From Gonapodya sp. JEL0774 (Eukaryota; Monoblepharomycota; Monoblepharidomycetes; Monoblepharidales; Gonapodyaceae), in the NCBI GenBank assembly GCA_027604505.1, contig JADIIX010000004.1, positions 124,001 through 188,000 of the forward strand: a DNA stretch of 64,000 nucleotides, written 5' to 3'. Positions 63,009-64,000 of the stretch are shown here, one piece after another; the stretch's first letter is position 1; each line of letters starts with the position of its first letter. The position numbers were made by a program, and so were the translations under genes. The notes under the pieces are model-generated. The model was not told the origin of the DNA and searched no databases. It worked only from the letters and a program-made list of their open reading frames with translations.

Positions 63009-64000
63009 TCACATCTTAGAATTCCTTCCTGTAGGACTGACCTCCTTGTTGTATGCAAACATGTACTAGAAGAAGGGGCAACCTTCAAATGAGAATACAA
63101 CATATCGGTAGATGGGAATTGGGCATACCTGCGCAACCCGCCTCATCTGAATCTCTTCTGATCCCTCCGTGATCCTGTAACGGCGATGGTGCCTGTAGAT
63201 ATGCTCAAACGGTTTATGCCTGCTGTACCCCATCCCGCCATGTATCTGAAAATTGGAATATAAATGGGTATTGGAAAACGTGAGTTTGGTGGTGGTGCGA
63301 AAACACGGAGGGTTGACCCACTTGCATTGCACGGTCCGCTTTGTACGCATCAAACGTGGTTAGACAATCCTGTCACCCTAAACCAACCCAACACTGCTAT
63401 CAACGCACCTGCTTCACAAACGAGACGGTTGGCGCGGTAGTTGCCTGCAAGAGCATGTCGATGCATTTGATTAACACCTTCCTTTGAAAAATGGGCATCC
63501 ACTCACACATCGCCACTTTGTCACTCAAGTATTTAGCGACATCTGGTTTCGACATTGTGTCCATCTGGGCTGCCGTCTGGCGAATCAGCAATCTGAGCAT
63601 CGCTGCCTCGGTGTGGTGTTCTACCAGAGGCTGGAAGGAATACATGACCAAAAAGACCCTTAGTCGCTGACTCTGCCCGAGATGTTTTCTATCGAGTGTT
63701 ACACACCCATTGAATAGCTTGGTTCGCAGATAACGGCTTCCCAAAACTTGTGATTTGCAAAACCGTTCAACGAACGAGATCAGAAGACGTTGCGCTTGTC
63801 ATTACTCACGGTTTTCGAACTTTCGCATATTTAACGCTCTCATCCTGAGCAACGGTATTCGAGATGTAATGCAGGATGACGAAAGACTTCATTATCCACA
63901 TCAACATCTGACAGCAAGCGAAAACCCACAATGCAATACTGCGCAGCGCCAAGAGAGCTAGCTGCCTGACGAATTCTGTTCTCGTGGACAAAGTGTTGTG
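63009..64000 (-). CDS. acyl-CoA dehydrogenase family protein (5' part outside window)
   Basis: The C-terminal domain is readable in eight exons: 64000-63930 (cut by the window edge), 63844-63810, 63746-63707, 63630-63507, 63444-63409, 63338-63322, 63245-63129 and 63065-63009. Joined, they give SSLGAAQYCI, KVRKPFGKPLSANQAIQW, AAMLRLLIRQTAAQMD, KVAMCNYRANRLVCEAADRA, the signature MQIHGGMGYSRHKPFEHIYR, and YRITEGSEEIQMRRVAQYMF. This is the helical C-terminal FAD/tetramer domain of acyl-CoA dehydrogenases, which desaturate acyl-CoA at C2-C3. The catalytic base normally lies in or near this domain but I cannot assign it with certainty. One exon has only 17 bases. The N-terminal and middle domains lie beyond the right edge. 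Confidence 0.88.

Overview
The window is nuclear DNA of an intron-dense fungus, most likely a zoosporic (flagellated, chytrid-grade) one. About 23 protein-coding genes lie on both strands, and nearly all are broken by short GT-AG introns of roughly 50-150 bases. GUF1 alone has 21 exons. A homoisocitrate dehydrogenase of the alpha-aminoadipate lysine pathway points to fungi. A kinesin-2 motor of the flagellar-transport type and a PIH1/kintoun-like dynein assembly factor point to a fungus that still builds a flagellum. No rRNA, tRNA, CRISPR array or bacterial-style operon was seen. Exon limits were read by hand from splice signals, frame continuity and family motifs. In most genes the exon phases add up to an uninterrupted reading frame.

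Layout: 0-5.4 kb: 5' part of an FAD-linked oxidase, sulfite oxidase, homoisocitrate dehydrogenase (LYS12). 5.7-10.4 kb: tandem pair of cytochrome-b5 front-end desaturases. 10.6-12.2 kb: GT49/LARGE-like glycosyltransferase. 12.4-16.2 kb: COG4. 17.6-20.7 kb: RRM-cyclophilin (PPIE). 21.1-21.8 kb: cytochrome c oxidase subunit VIa. 22.7-23.4 kb: two very small membrane-protein genes. 23.6-24.8 kb: acyl-CoA thioesterase-like gene. 25.0-27.4 kb: kinesin-2. 27.5-28.6 kb: Nudix ADP-ribose pyrophosphatase. 29.0-31.2 kb: eIF3e. 31.6-37.7 kb: tandem pair of CaMK-type kinases. 38.8-40.8 kb: RPL6, followed by a poly-G tract and a 10-N gap. 41.3-43.0 kb: OS-9/Yos9 lectin. 43.3-44.6 kb: p23 co-chaperone. 44.8-46.6 kb: PIH1/kintoun-like factor. 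46.8-50.3 kb: GUF1. 51.0-51.6 kb: a 54-residue beta-thymosin gene. 52.1-56.5 kb: augmin subunit HAUS6. 56.7-58.6 kb: YIF1. 59.0-60.5 kb: ankyrin-SH3 protein. 60.5-62.6 kb: a gene I do not recognise. 63.0 kb to the end: 3' part of an acyl-CoA dehydrogenase.

The genes are ordinary eukaryotic neighbours rather than one pathway, but themes recur: ER-Golgi traffic and ER quality control (COG4, YIF1, OS-9, GT49), cytoskeleton and flagellum (kinesin-2, PIH1/kintoun-like plus p23, HAUS6, thymosin), mitochondrial function (COX VIa, GUF1, sulfite oxidase) and lipid metabolism (two desaturases, thioesterase, acyl-CoA dehydrogenase). Two independent tandem duplications (desaturases and kinases) keep exon lengths almost unchanged. 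The most notable items are the beta-thymosin gene, the kinase paralog with a shortened glycine loop, a 212-bp tandem duplication carrying a perfect hairpin inside a PPIE intron, and several very small exons and a GC-AG intron.
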